This document shows, piece after piece, positions 9,690 to 17,601 of a stretch of 17,601 bases of DNA (the stretch's first letter is position 1; every line of letters starts with the position of its first letter). The notes beneath the pieces are model-generated. The model did no database searches, had not been told where the DNA came from, and saw only the letters and a list, made by a program, of their open reading frames with translations. The position numbers and the translations under genes are program-made. Origin of the DNA: Ophiosphaerella korrae (Eukaryota; Ascomycota; Dothideomycetes; Pleosporales; Phaeosphaeriaceae); the NCBI GenBank assembly GCA_028456385.1, contig JALNQF010000661.1, positions 1-17,601 on the forward strand, given 5' to 3'.

Positions 9690-9880
9690 AGACCCTATAG
9701 TACTCTATATAGCTAGAACCTTAGCTAATAATAGAGCTAATATAAACTTTATTTAATAAAAATTTACCTAGAAGACTATAAAATTACAAACTATCTAGCT
9801 ACTTTAACCTATTATCTATAAAGGATATAATAGTTCCTTATCTAAGTCTATTACGTATTAAGTTAAGTTCTACTTATAAG
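9690..9880 (+). pseudogene. G2 copy 2 aspartic protease (degenerate)
   Basis: The codons at 9727-9753 read NNRANINFI, preceded by Leu-Ala, matching the retropepsin D-S/T-G-A block plus N-F-I. Asp and Gly are changed by G to A. The frame is one base back from gag (gag in phase with 9521, protease in phase with 9727). That could reflect a -1 frameshift between gag and pol, or just an indel, since copy 1 has both in one frame. Confidence 0.72.
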
Positions 9881-10329
9881 TAGGCGCGTATATTAAATAG
9901 ACCTCTACCTATATTATTAAAAATGTAGGCTAATTTAACCTTATTTTAGGATTTTTATAGCGTAAAGCCTATACTATTAAACTTAACTACTACTATAAAA
10001 TGTTATTATTCTCTAATACTTACTACTAATAGTACTACTAGATAACTAACGAAATCCCCTTAGTAGTATACTATAGCGTACCTAGATATTACTCTACTAT
10101 AGCCTTAAAGAAGCTAGCGCTTAAACTATTATCTACTCCTATAAGGCCTCTAAGTAGGTACCCTAATAGGTATAAATAGAACTTGTTAATAGATATTTAA
10201 ACTATTAGTTATTATATAATTAAGGCCTTTACTAGAAGAAGTAGATATACGCTTATAGTACTTACTTTAGATAGAATACTACTACTAGTATACTACTATA
10301 AAGTAGCTAAAGAAGTAGATTATATATAA

Positions 10330-11400
10330 TTTTATAAACTACTACTTATAGTAGAGCTTAAAGATATCTTGTCTATAGAACTACTCTAACTATATTAAGA
10401 CCTAATACTCTATTTTAATAAGAAAGCTACTAAAGAACTTCTTCTTTATAAGCTATATAACCTAGAAATTACCTTTAAACCTAGCGTAAAAATCCTAGAC
10501 GCTAAACCTTACCCCTTTACTAGAAAACAAGATAAAGTAATCTAGAAATATATCTAAGAAATAGAAGGTAAGGGCTTTATTAGTAAATATAGCTCCCTAG
10601 CTAAGAATAACTTACTAATTATAGCTAAACTAGATAGTAGCTTATAAGTCTACGTAGACTACTATAAGCTAAATAAATCTACTATTAAAGACTAGTACCC
10701 TATTCTATTCTTTAGAGAAATACTAGCCTACCTAAACAAGTTAAAGATTTTCTCTAAATTTAACGTAATATACACCTTTTACTACTTACGTATTACTTTA
10801 AATTTAGAATAGCTAACTATATTTATTACCTACTTTAGTATATATACTTATAAAGTAGTACCTTTTAGCTTTACTAACGTACTAGCTACCTTCTAGCGCG
10901 CTATTAACTTAGCTTTACTAAAATATTTAGACAACTTCTACACTATATATATAGATAACGTCTTAATATACTTAAATAATAAAATAGACTATATCTAGTA
11001 TATTTATAAAGTGCTTACGCGACTAAAAGAGTAAGGCTTCTACGTAGACTCTAAAAAATCTAGCCTCTATACTACCTTAGTTAAGTTTTTAAGTATAATT
11101 ATCTCTAATAAAAGAATTATAATAGATCTCTCTAAAGTTAAAGCTATCTAGAAGTAAGAAATACTAAAGACTACTAAAGAAGTCCTAGCCTTTCTAAGCT
11201 ATACTAGATTTCTTTAGCGCTTTATTAAGGATTACTTAAGCTTTGCCTTACTACTTACTAAGTTAATTAAGTTTAAGGTTATTACTAAACCTATTAAAAG
11301 AGATAGGCTACCCTTAAAAAGACTTAGTATAAGCCCTTTATAATTACCTAAGAATATATAAACGCCTTTAATAAACTAAAAGCTACTTTCTAGCTAAGTA
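10330..11400 (+). pseudogene. G2 copy 2 reverse transcriptase (degenerate)
   Basis: The translation gives the complete gypsy RT in order. KPYPFTRKQDKVI opens the fingers, followed by GFISKYSSLAKNNLLIIAKL, VYVDYYKLNKSTIKD (VDYRxLN block), KIFSKFN (catalytic Asp now Asn), and KVVPFSFTNVLATF (family: MPFGLTNAPATFQ). The catalytic box is YIDNVLIYLNN, with its first Asp at 10954-10956 intact and the second now Asn. The thumb GFYVDSKKSSLY and connection TKEVLAFLSYTRF follow in the same phase. Internal stops sit at former Gln or Trp sites. This is the half of RT that copy 1 lacks after 6187. Confidence 0.92.
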
Positions 11401-11960
11401 TAGTCTTACTTTACTTTAACCTTTTAAAACTAATCTATATCTAAACTAACGCCTCTAGGTAGGCCTTAGGTAGAGTAATAAGCTAACTAAACTAAGATAG
11501 AATCTAATAGCTAGTTAGCTTCTTCTTAAAAAAATATACCTTAGTAGAATATAATTATAATATTTATAACCTAGAACTTATAGCTATAATCTAAGTTTTT
11601 AAAAAATAAAAGCTAGAGCTTATAAGTAGTCTATATATAATCTATATTATAATAAACTACTATAATTTAAAAACTTTTATAATAACTAAAAAGCTAAATT
11701 ATAACTAGGCTTACTAGTTATTATTTTTATCCTAATTTAACTTCTATATTAAACACGTACCTAGTAATATAAATAAAGTTATAGATAATCTAAGCTACTA
11801 ACTATAAGATTACTTTATAGATAATTCTAATTTATACGTATTAAGAGCTAACTAAATTATCTTAAGCTTTTAAGTCTTAGCTCTAAGTGTAAAACCTACA
11901 CTAAATATAGTAATTTATACTCTAAGTCTTATAAACTTATAAAAGCTAGATAGATTTATA
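11400..11960 (+). pseudogene. G2 copy 2 RNase H domain (degenerate)
   Basis: After the RT connection the frame gives IYI-stop-TNAS (family: TDAS, first catalytic Asp now Asn at 11448-11450), ALGRVIS (family: GGVLSQ), then LVSFFLKKYTLVEYNYNIYN and LELIAII. The last match the 'VAFFSKKL.PAE.NYEIYDKELLAIV' block of Ty3/gypsy RNase H. The domain would remove template RNA during reverse transcription. Stops and the lost Asp make it inactive. Confidence 0.85.
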
Positions 11961-12200
11961 CTAAAATAAGTAACTATAGTATATATATACCTTTACTATA
12001 TTATATAAATAAAATCTAAATTAGTAAACTTACTAGAGGATTTTCTACTACCTTATAATAGAAAACTAGACCTAGAACTCTTACTATATATTATTAACTA
12101 ACGCCTAATAGAAGAATTCTAAGATATAGTATACTTAGAAGACTATATAGCCTAAGCTATATTTACTACTATAGATAGTAGATAATAAAAACTATTAAAA
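11961..12200 (+). other. RNase H to integrase linker of G2 copy 2
   Basis: This is about 240 bp between recognisable RNase H and integrase blocks. Plus-strand frames give no named motif and several stops. It is expected to code the tether of gypsy pol. I see no separate gene or site in it. Confidence 0.4.
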
Positions 12201-13208
12201 GCTTTTTATAAAGTAAGATACTACTTCTTATATACTAATATTAGTATTACTAGATTAAAGAAAGAAAAGTACTTTTATATTAATAAAACGTTTCTATATT
12301 TTTTTTAAATACCTATCTATACTACTAAATTATTAATTTATACTATAACTATTAGTTAGTAAGCTATAAAGAACTTTATAGTACGCTATATCTAATATAT
12401 AAGTACTATTATTAGCTTAAAATACTTTAAGCTATTAAGTAATTTTATAATATATACCTAATCTACTACTATATAAAAAGCTTATAAGATAGTAAACTTA
12501 GTTACTTCTAACTTATACTAATTCTTTATATACCTTAAACTAATATCTTAGTAGACTATATTTAAGCTTTACTAGCTAGTAAAAATAGTAGCTAGATTTA
12601 TAAATATATTCTAGTAATATACTACTAATTTATAAAAAGATACTATTTCTTCCTCTATAAGTCTCTAAACTAACAAAAGCTACTTAAAATTTAATATCTA
12701 TTTTTAAGCTTTATAGAGTTATAATTAATATTATATCTAATAGAAAAATAACTTTTATTAGCTAATTTTAGTACTATATATAGAAACGCCTCTATATTAC
12801 GTAAAAGCTCTTAACTACTTACTACTTAGAAACTAATAGCTAGACTAAGTAAATTAAGCCCTAGAAATTTTTTTAAAGTAATATATTAACTACGCGTAAG
12901 ATAACTAAGTAGCTTAGTTATATATAGCTAAGTTCTAAGAAAATAATACTATTAATATATTTATTAAAATAACTTTATTTCTTATAGATCTAGAGTACTA
13001 CTTTTATAGTAGTATATACCTTAGTAAAAAAAATAAAGCTTAACTAAACCTAGCTTAATATAACTAATATATATAAGCTAATAAGCTACTTAACACCTAT
13101 AGTAACCTAGTAGCCTACTTTAAAGAAAAAATACTCTAGGTATAATAAGAGTAAGTAGCTTAAGCTAATACTTTTTACTAAAGTAGACTAGTATATAAAG
13201 TTAGTAAC
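12200..13208 (+). pseudogene. G2 copy 2 integrase, C-terminus cut by the right TIR
   Basis: A zinc-binding part at about 12350-12490 ends in FYNIYLIYY, where the C-x2-C pair has become Tyr. The catalytic core follows: ILVDYI.ALLASKNSS, with Asp1 intact at 12554-12556; ISNRKITFIS, with Asp2 now Asn at 12739-12741; and RLYIT.KLLTTYYLETNS.TK, the HPETDGQTER motif with Glu now Lys. Motifs lie in different frames, so indels have occurred; one is a small deletion near 12857 between TK-stop-IK and ALEIFLK (family: ...TERVNQALE). Then come YINYA, ENNTINIFIKITLF and VYKVSNYKVDF. The last is the 'KVGDxV' motif, and it ends at the inner edge of the TIR. No tail, chromodomain or 3' LTR follows. Confidence 0.85.
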
Positions 13209-13428
13209 TATAAAGTAGACTTTATATAAGATAACTTAATAAAGTAGTTTTAATAATTAACTAAAAAGAGTAAATAGTAAATAAAGCTATCTAAGTAAGT
13301 ACTAACTAAAAGTAAAAAAATAGTTAAATATTCGTATATATTAGTAAGTTTATAGTATTAGAAAGTTAGTAATATTAGTAAGTTTATAATATTAGTATAA
13401 AAATAAGAGATATAAAAGATAACTCTCT
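13209..13428 (-). repeat. Right terminal inverted repeat (about 220 bp)
   Basis: The reverse complement starts AGAGAGTTATCTTTTATATC and follows the left TIR inward to AAGTCTACTTTATA. It has fewer subterminal units than the left copy. It also lacks 32 bp present in the left and third copies; the gap is bounded by TTAG in both, so it looks like a microhomology deletion. TA follows at 13429-13430. Confidence 0.85.
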
Positions 13429-13430
13429 TA
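13429..13430. repeat. TA dinucleotide flanking the right TIR
   Basis: It matches TA at 6190-6191, consistent with a Tc1/mariner target duplication. However, the sequences beyond the two TAs belong to different elements (G2 on the left, G1 on the right), so they are not proven to be one original site. Confidence 0.5.
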
Positions 13431-13526
13431 TAGTAACTAAGATTATATTTATAATAGGTCTTTTTTTATTAACTATAAGTAACTATAAAAAGTATTAGTA
13501 GATTAGAAGTTAATAATAAAAGCTTG

Positions 13527-13874
13527 TATTATAATCTATAATAGGCTATAAATAATAGATAATTTTTAATAGGTAATATTAAGTATTATCGCTCTTAGTT
13601 AAAGATTAGATTACTAATACTATCTTAGTAATACGTATTACTACTAACTATATACTTAGTATTTCTTCTAGCTTTATAGCTTTGTATTTACTAAGATTAC
13701 GAATTTATAAATTAGCTTTATAGCTTTGTATTTACTAAGATTATAAATTTATAAAGTTATTATATATCCTAATTATAATTAGTTTCCTATTTAAAGTTAT
13801 TACTCTACTTGTCTTATATTTTGTTATTACCTATATTAGAGCTAATTAGTTTTATCTCGGATTCTCTTATTACT
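13527..13874 (-). repeat. G1 LTR copy B
   Basis: It aligns with LTR copy A at both ends. TAGATTACTAATACTATCTTA near 13605 corresponds to the same block near 3892 (written here only as the shared ACTAATACTATC core), and the outer third from about 13765 to 13874 follows 4045-4155 base for base with RIP-type changes. The terminal TG and CA are mutated. The middle differs, holding the 44-bp duplication. Confidence 0.8.
13670..13757. repeat. 44-bp tandem duplication inside LTR copy B
   Basis: Two adjacent copies of a 44-bp unit beginning AGCTTTATAGCTTTGTATTT lie at 13670-13713 and 13714-13757, differing at a few bases. They occupy the part of the LTR that holds the nested palindrome in copy A. 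The unit keeps a TpG in both copies. Confidence 0.85.
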
Positions 13875-15432
13875 ACTATAATAATATTAGTATAGTAAAT
13901 TAGAAAACTACTTACTTAACTTTAAAATTAAACTACTAATAAGTAGGCTTATACTTTATTAAGAGAGTTATTTATAATAGTAAAGTATATAAGCTACTAC
14001 TACTCTAAGAAAGACTAAGTAAAAGTATATTTCTAGTCTTTTTTCTAAAACTCCTATACTTTTATAGTATAGTTATAGTAGAGTTAGCTAAGTTAAGCTC
14101 TAAAAGAGCTTTTATTTAGGAGTTTAGAGGTATTTAAGCTTAATATAAAAAGAACTTAAACCTAGATAATAACTAATAATAAAGTTAATAGAAGTAAGAA
14201 CTTCTACTTATATCTTCTACTACTAATCGAGCCCTTAGTACGTAGTTAATTAGCTAACCTATTATCTAGCTATTATTATTTACTATACGTTAAAGATTAG
14301 AAGCTCTTACTAGATTAAGATTTACTACAGCTAACCTTTATTATTATTACTAATAAAGAAACTAGTAGTATATTTAAAGAATACTTAGTATAAGCTATTT
14401 TAGATATATACTTTAAAGAGTATAAAAAATATACAAGATAGTACTACTTAGTTTACTAGACTAGCTATAATAAACTTATATAGAAGCTAGTAAAAGAATT
14501 TATAAAATATAAAGCTACTTTTAACTTTTACTAGAACTACTTAATAAAGCCTAAACTACTAACTTTATATATACTTCTAAAATAGAGCTCTAATAAAGAT
14601 ATAACTTATTAGAGTACTTTACTTTATTAATAGGTATAAAATAGCCTATATAAAGTATAACTACTACTTTTAACTTCTACTAAAACTACTTAAAGAAGCC
14701 TAAAATACTAGCTATATACTAAAATAGTACTTAATAAAGATATAAACTATTAGAGTATATTAGCTTATTAGTAAGTATAAAAAAAGTACTTCTAAGATAT
14801 AATTTAAAACATTAATATTAGCTAAAGCTAAATAATAGTATAAAAAAATAATAAAAGTAGTTTACTTTAACTAGTAAGTATAAAACTCTTTTTAAGTTAG
14901 GGCTTACTCTTACTACTATAGCTATAACTACTACGCTTTCTTATAACTAGTTATATATAGGTCTAGTTTACTATTATAGAATATATAACTAGCTACTAAA
15001 TTCCTAGTAAAAGCTACTTTATACTACTTACTCCTTAATACTTTTAAATATTAAGTTTACTAAGTCTCTTATATTAATAAACCTACTTATTATAAAGCTT
15101 ATATCTATAGTAAGTACTTATATAAAGATCTAGTACTATTAAATTACTTAGTAGTATTAACTTTACTTTCTCTTATACTATATATAAATACTTTTAGCTT
15201 TAATTTATTAGTATAAAGTAGAAGTAGTAAAAAAAAGTTTATAGTTAATACGTTTTATATATAGAAGTTTTATAGGTCTTAATTTTATACTAAAATTAGT
15301 AAAAGCTTTAGCTCTATACTCTATAAATAATAATTTTAACTCTAATTACTACTACTACTACTTAATAGGTATATTAGTTAATTAGAGCCTCTTTTTAAGC
15401 TCTAAGAATTTACTCTAAAAAAAAAAGTTATT
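13875..15432 (+). other. Unassigned AT-rich repeat-like block
   Basis: This is about 1.5 kb between LTR copy B and the third TIR. Both CpA and TpG are nearly absent, so it was duplicated DNA when RIP acted. One plus-strand frame near 14380-14560 is fairly open apart from TAG/TAA and reads ILDIYFKEYKKYTR, LVKEFIKYKATFNFY and NYLIKPKLLTLYILLK. It looks like former coding sequence, but I do not recognise the family. Around 14950-15200 the frames are Thr/Ile/Leu-rich, probably from mutated Pro codons. No RT, transposase or integrase motif is visible on either strand. Confidence 0.4.
14490..14790. repeat. Tandem duplication with a 149-bp period
   Basis: The block starting CTACTTTTAACTTTTACTAG at 14515 recurs at 14664 as CTACTTTTAACTTCTACTAA. 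The similarity continues through AATAAAGATATAA.TATTAGAGTA to a GTATAAAA segment at the end of each unit. Two units are clear and about 80% alike by eye. A third is not convincing. The duplication lies in the possibly coding frame described for the surrounding block. Confidence 0.75.
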
Positions 15433-15434
15433 TA

Positions 15435-15694
15435 AAAAAGTTATCTTTTATATCTTTTATTTTTATACTAATATTAGTAAGTTTATAACTTTCTAATATT
15501 ATAAACTTACTAATATTATAAACTTAATAATATTATAAAATTTCTAATATTTAACTACTTTTATACTTTTAGTTAGCGCTTAGTAAGCTACTAGGTATAT
15601 ATATTTATTACTTACTTAGATAGCTTAATTTACTATTTACTCTTTTTAGTTAATTATTAAAACTACTATATTAAGTTATCTTATATAAAGTCTA
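15435..15694 (+). repeat. Third TIR copy, left end of a pogo-like element
   Basis: It begins AAAAAGTTATCTTTTATATC directly after TA (15433-15434) and follows the 6192-6503 TIR inward. It includes the subterminal AAACTTACTAATATTA units (decayed), the 32-bp segment missing from the right TIR, and the same inner limit at AAAGTCTA. It is in the same orientation as the 6192 copy. No matching right end is seen before the window edge. Confidence 0.85.
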
Positions 15695-15696
15695 AA

Positions 15697-17033
15697 TATA
15701 TCTTCAGCTAAGTAATATAAAAGAGAAAAAAAGCTAAAGTAGATTTCTAAGATAGTTCTTATAAGTAAATAACTACTTTAGTATATATCTATATAGATAA
15801 AATAGCTTTACTACTTAAACTTATTTATAAAGCTACTTAAAGATTTATAAAATTAGTATAAGTAAATATAATTAAGGCTAGAGAGTAATAATTTTTTATT
15901 AGCTTATCTCTATCTAAGTAGATAAATAATAATATTAGTCTAGCCTAGCTTAAGTAAGTATTTAACTACTATACTATAAGTAAAGCTATATACTTATATT
16001 AGTTACTTATCTTAGATAGGTATAGCTTATATATTACTTAAGATTTTACTTACTATTTTTCTTCTTTATTTAACTTACTTTTTCTAGTTACTTAAAATAG
16101 TAATATTTAGGGCTCTTATATCTACTTACTTAGTTAAATTTAATTACTACTTTTAGTAAGCCTAAAACCTTATCTTAGTTAGTAAAAGTAACTTCTTTTT
16201 ACTCTTTTAGTAAGCCTAGTTAATATCTTTTAAAACTTTAATAATACTTAAGTTATATAAAGCTATAAGTATCTAGCTAAAAGATATAAATAAAATCTTT
16301 AAATAGTTTACTTACTTCCTAGCTAATAAAACCTAGAGCTCTATATTACTATTATATTTCTCTAATAGTAACTAGAAGTAAATAAATCGCTTTATCTAGA
16401 ATATAATAAAAGATACTACTTAGCTTAAAGTAAAAATACTAAAGACTTTACTTTTTTACTATTTAGCTTAATATAAGCTTATATAAGATAAGAATAAATA
16501 GCTTTAAATAGCTTTTAGTATTAAGAAAAAGTATAAGAAAATAAGTAAGCTTTTTAACTTCTAGTAATATAAAGAGTACTATAGTAAAGCTATTTTATAG
16601 TTACTATATAAGATAAAAAAAGCTTACTATTATAAAAAAGTAGAATAGTAAAAAAAAGAGTAAGAAAAATTTAAAAGCTTAAGAAGAAACAGCTATAATA
16701 GGCTACTTACTAATATAAATAGAAGCTAGCTAAAAAGAAGTATATAGTATAAGAAGTAGCTAAGTTAGTAAAAGAAAAAAAAAAGTAGTAAAAGTAGCTT
16801 AATACGTAGCTTAGTATATAGCTTAGTATATAGCTATTAATACTAAAAACTCTATATAACTTAGCTAGAAGTATAAAAAAAAAGCTTTAAGTTTACTTAC
16901 TTAAAAGAATTAGTATAGTAAATAAGTAGTTAATACTATAAGTAGTAAAAAGTCTCTAGTAGATATATTAGTAGCTTTACTTAAAACTACTTACTTTAAC
17001 TATAATATTAGCTTTCTAGAAAAATTTAGATAG
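15697..17033 (+). pseudogene. pogo/Fot1-like DDE transposase, N-terminal half missing (degenerate)
   Basis: The frame in phase with 15721 gives KRKKAKVDF.DSSYK.ITTLVYIYID.IALLLKLIYKAT, then a FISLSLS.INNNISLA block and LLILDRYSLYIT. This is the fungal pogo/Fot1 pattern of an 'EWIT...G..LPP.LIY' block, 'S..GWTN..LG.AWL', and 'RLLILDGHGSH' with the second catalytic Asp intact at 16015-16017 (Gly-His now Arg-Tyr). Further on, in other frames, KAIL.LLYKIKKAYYYKKVE (16586 on) matches the Lys/Gln-rich C-terminal helix, and LKTTYFNYNISFLEKFR runs to a stop at 17031-17033. The DNA-binding domains and first Asp are absent, because homology starts right at the inner TIR edge. It would cut and paste the TIR element; this copy is dead. 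Confidence 0.85.
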
Positions 17034-17601
17034 TCTAAATTACTTATAAGCTTTTAGTTTCTACTTTACTATAAAATCTTATAATAATAGCTATTATATA
17101 TAGCTTTATAGTATTATTATTAAGATTATAACTTAAGTATTTATATATATTAAATAACTAACCTAGCTATTAATACTATAGATTTATTAGATAAGTGTTG
17201 TAAGATATAAGCTTAGGAATAAGTAGGAGATAATTATTAATTAAAGTACTATCTAAGCTAGGCTACTTATATATAGTAGAGTAGCTTAAATAGCTTATAT
17301 AGCTTACTTACTACTATAGGCTTACCTAAATTATATAGAGTAGAGCTCTAACTTATAATATACTCTCTAGGTAAGCTACGTAGTAGAGCTATTTAATAAG
17401 TATTATAGTAGTTATCTAAACTTAGTTAAAAATAACTTTACTTATAATTCTATTTGTTTTAGGCTTATACGTAGGTACTAAGCGCTTATACACTACGCGT
17501 AGTATATTTAGAGTTTTCTTAGCCTTATAAACTCTTTAGTAACTATTATTATAGCTATTATAAGTTACTATTTTTAAAGCTTTTAAAGCTTACTTTTTAT
17601 A
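17034..17601. other. Unassigned 3' stretch, possible LTR start near 17196
   Basis: No coding motif is visible. The inner end of a right TIR (TAGACTTTATATAAGATAAC in the known copy) does not occur here, so the pogo-like element is either longer or interrupted. From about 17196 the composition shifts: TGTTGTAAGATATAAGCTTA starts a stretch that again keeps some TpG and GC-richer words (GTAAGCTACGTAGTAGAGCT, AAGCGCTTATACACTACGCG). A TG start and a TATATATAG box near 17270 would suit an LTR, but no second copy is in the window. A perfect 12-bp palindrome (ACTACGCGTAGT) lies at 17492-17503. Confidence 0.3.

Larger units (their letters stand above)
6192..13428. mobile_element. TIR-bounded composite element enclosing a G2 gag-pol
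   Basis: The left end (6192-6503) and right end (13209-13428) are imperfect inverted repeats of each other, and both outer edges touch TA. The outermost ten bases are AAGGAGTTAT on the left and AGAGAGTTAT on the right (read inward). A third copy of the same terminus at 15435 abuts a pogo-type transposase, which assigns the TIR family to Tc1/mariner. The 6.7-kb interior contains no transposase I can recognise. Instead it holds G2 gag, protease, RT, RNase H and integrase on the plus strand. No LTRs were found at either inner edge, and the integrase tail runs up to the right TIR. It is either a captured retrotransposon fragment or a product of later rearrangement between repeats. Confidence 0.7.
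13431..13874 (-). mobile_element. G1 copy B remnant: leader plus 5' LTR
   Basis: This stretch aligns along its length with 3719-4155 of G1 copy A in the same orientation, starting TAGTAACTAAGATTA against TAATAACTAGATTA. It covers the leader and the whole LTR. Gag and everything downstream are missing because the sequence abuts the right TIR at 13430. It is more T/A-rich than copy A, yet still keeps several TpG and almost no CpA on the plus strand, the same strand bias. Confidence 0.82.

Noticed and set aside
12905..12975. Separate host gene suggested by a readable stretch ending ENNTINIFIKITLF
   Set aside because: It is the integrase block after HPETDGQTER in a shifted frame, explained by a small deletion near 12857.
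6192..13428. DIRS-type retrotransposon (RT with inverted termini)
   Set aside because: The element has a retropepsin motif and a DDE integrase with HPETDGQTER- and KVGDxV-like blocks, typical of Ty3/gypsy, and no tyrosine recombinase motif was seen. Its termini also match those next to a pogo transposase.
6192..13428. Maverick/Polinton or Ginger-type DNA transposon with gypsy-like integrase
   Set aside because: RT and RNase H are clearly present, and there is no DNA polymerase B, capsid or ATPase signal. Ginger elements lack RT.
17492..17503. Perfect palindrome ACTACGCGTAGT as a regulatory site
   Set aside because: It is a single 12-bp palindrome with no second copy or known factor, so chance cannot be excluded.
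1..17601. Short open frames in many phases on both strands
   Set aside because: All named protein similarity is to transposable elements carrying frequent stops. The remaining open stretches are short, Tyr/Leu/Ile/Lys-rich and explained by AT bias.
1..17601. Mitochondrial genome as the cause of high AT
   Set aside because: The bias is specific to CpA/TpG with CpG kept, and the content is nuclear-type LTR and pogo elements, which points to RIP in nuclear DNA.

Overview
The window is about 17.6 kb of very AT-rich, gene-free repeat DNA. Almost every CpA, and over most of its length almost every TpG, has become TpA, while CpG is often kept. That is the signature of repeat-induced point mutation (RIP), so the source is most likely a filamentous ascomycete (Pezizomycotina) and the window an AT-rich repeat block. 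I see no intact gene, tRNA or rRNA. Every coding region I can name is a mutated transposable element.

Layout, left to right. (1) 1-4155: Ty3/gypsy element 'G1' copy A on the minus strand, cut off by the left edge, with RNase H start, RT, protease, gag and a 5' LTR at 3815-4155. (2) 4156-6187: a fragment of a second gypsy family, 'G2', on the plus strand (gag end, protease, RT start). (3) 6192-13428: a TIR-bounded element flanked by TA dinucleotides, with outer inverted repeats of about 312 and 220 bp. Its interior is a G2 gag-pol (copy 2) with RT, RNase H and integrase, but no G2 LTR was found, and the integrase tail stops at the right TIR. (4) 13431-13874: the leader and 5' LTR of G1 copy B, minus strand. 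(5) 13875-15434: AT-rich sequence I could not assign, with a 149-bp tandem duplication. (6) 15435 to about 17190: a third TIR of the same family, abutting a Tc1/mariner pogo/Fot1-like transposase that lacks its N-terminal half. (7) About 17196-17601: possibly the start of another LTR.

These elements do not work together. They form a nest of insertions and rearrangements silenced by RIP. Two points stand out. The pogo-type TIR family encloses a long retrotransposon fragment where a transposase is expected. In G1 copy A, CpA is nearly gone from the plus strand while TpG is partly kept, so RIP acted unequally on the two strands. All reading was done by eye; domain names rest on recognised motifs, not on database searches.
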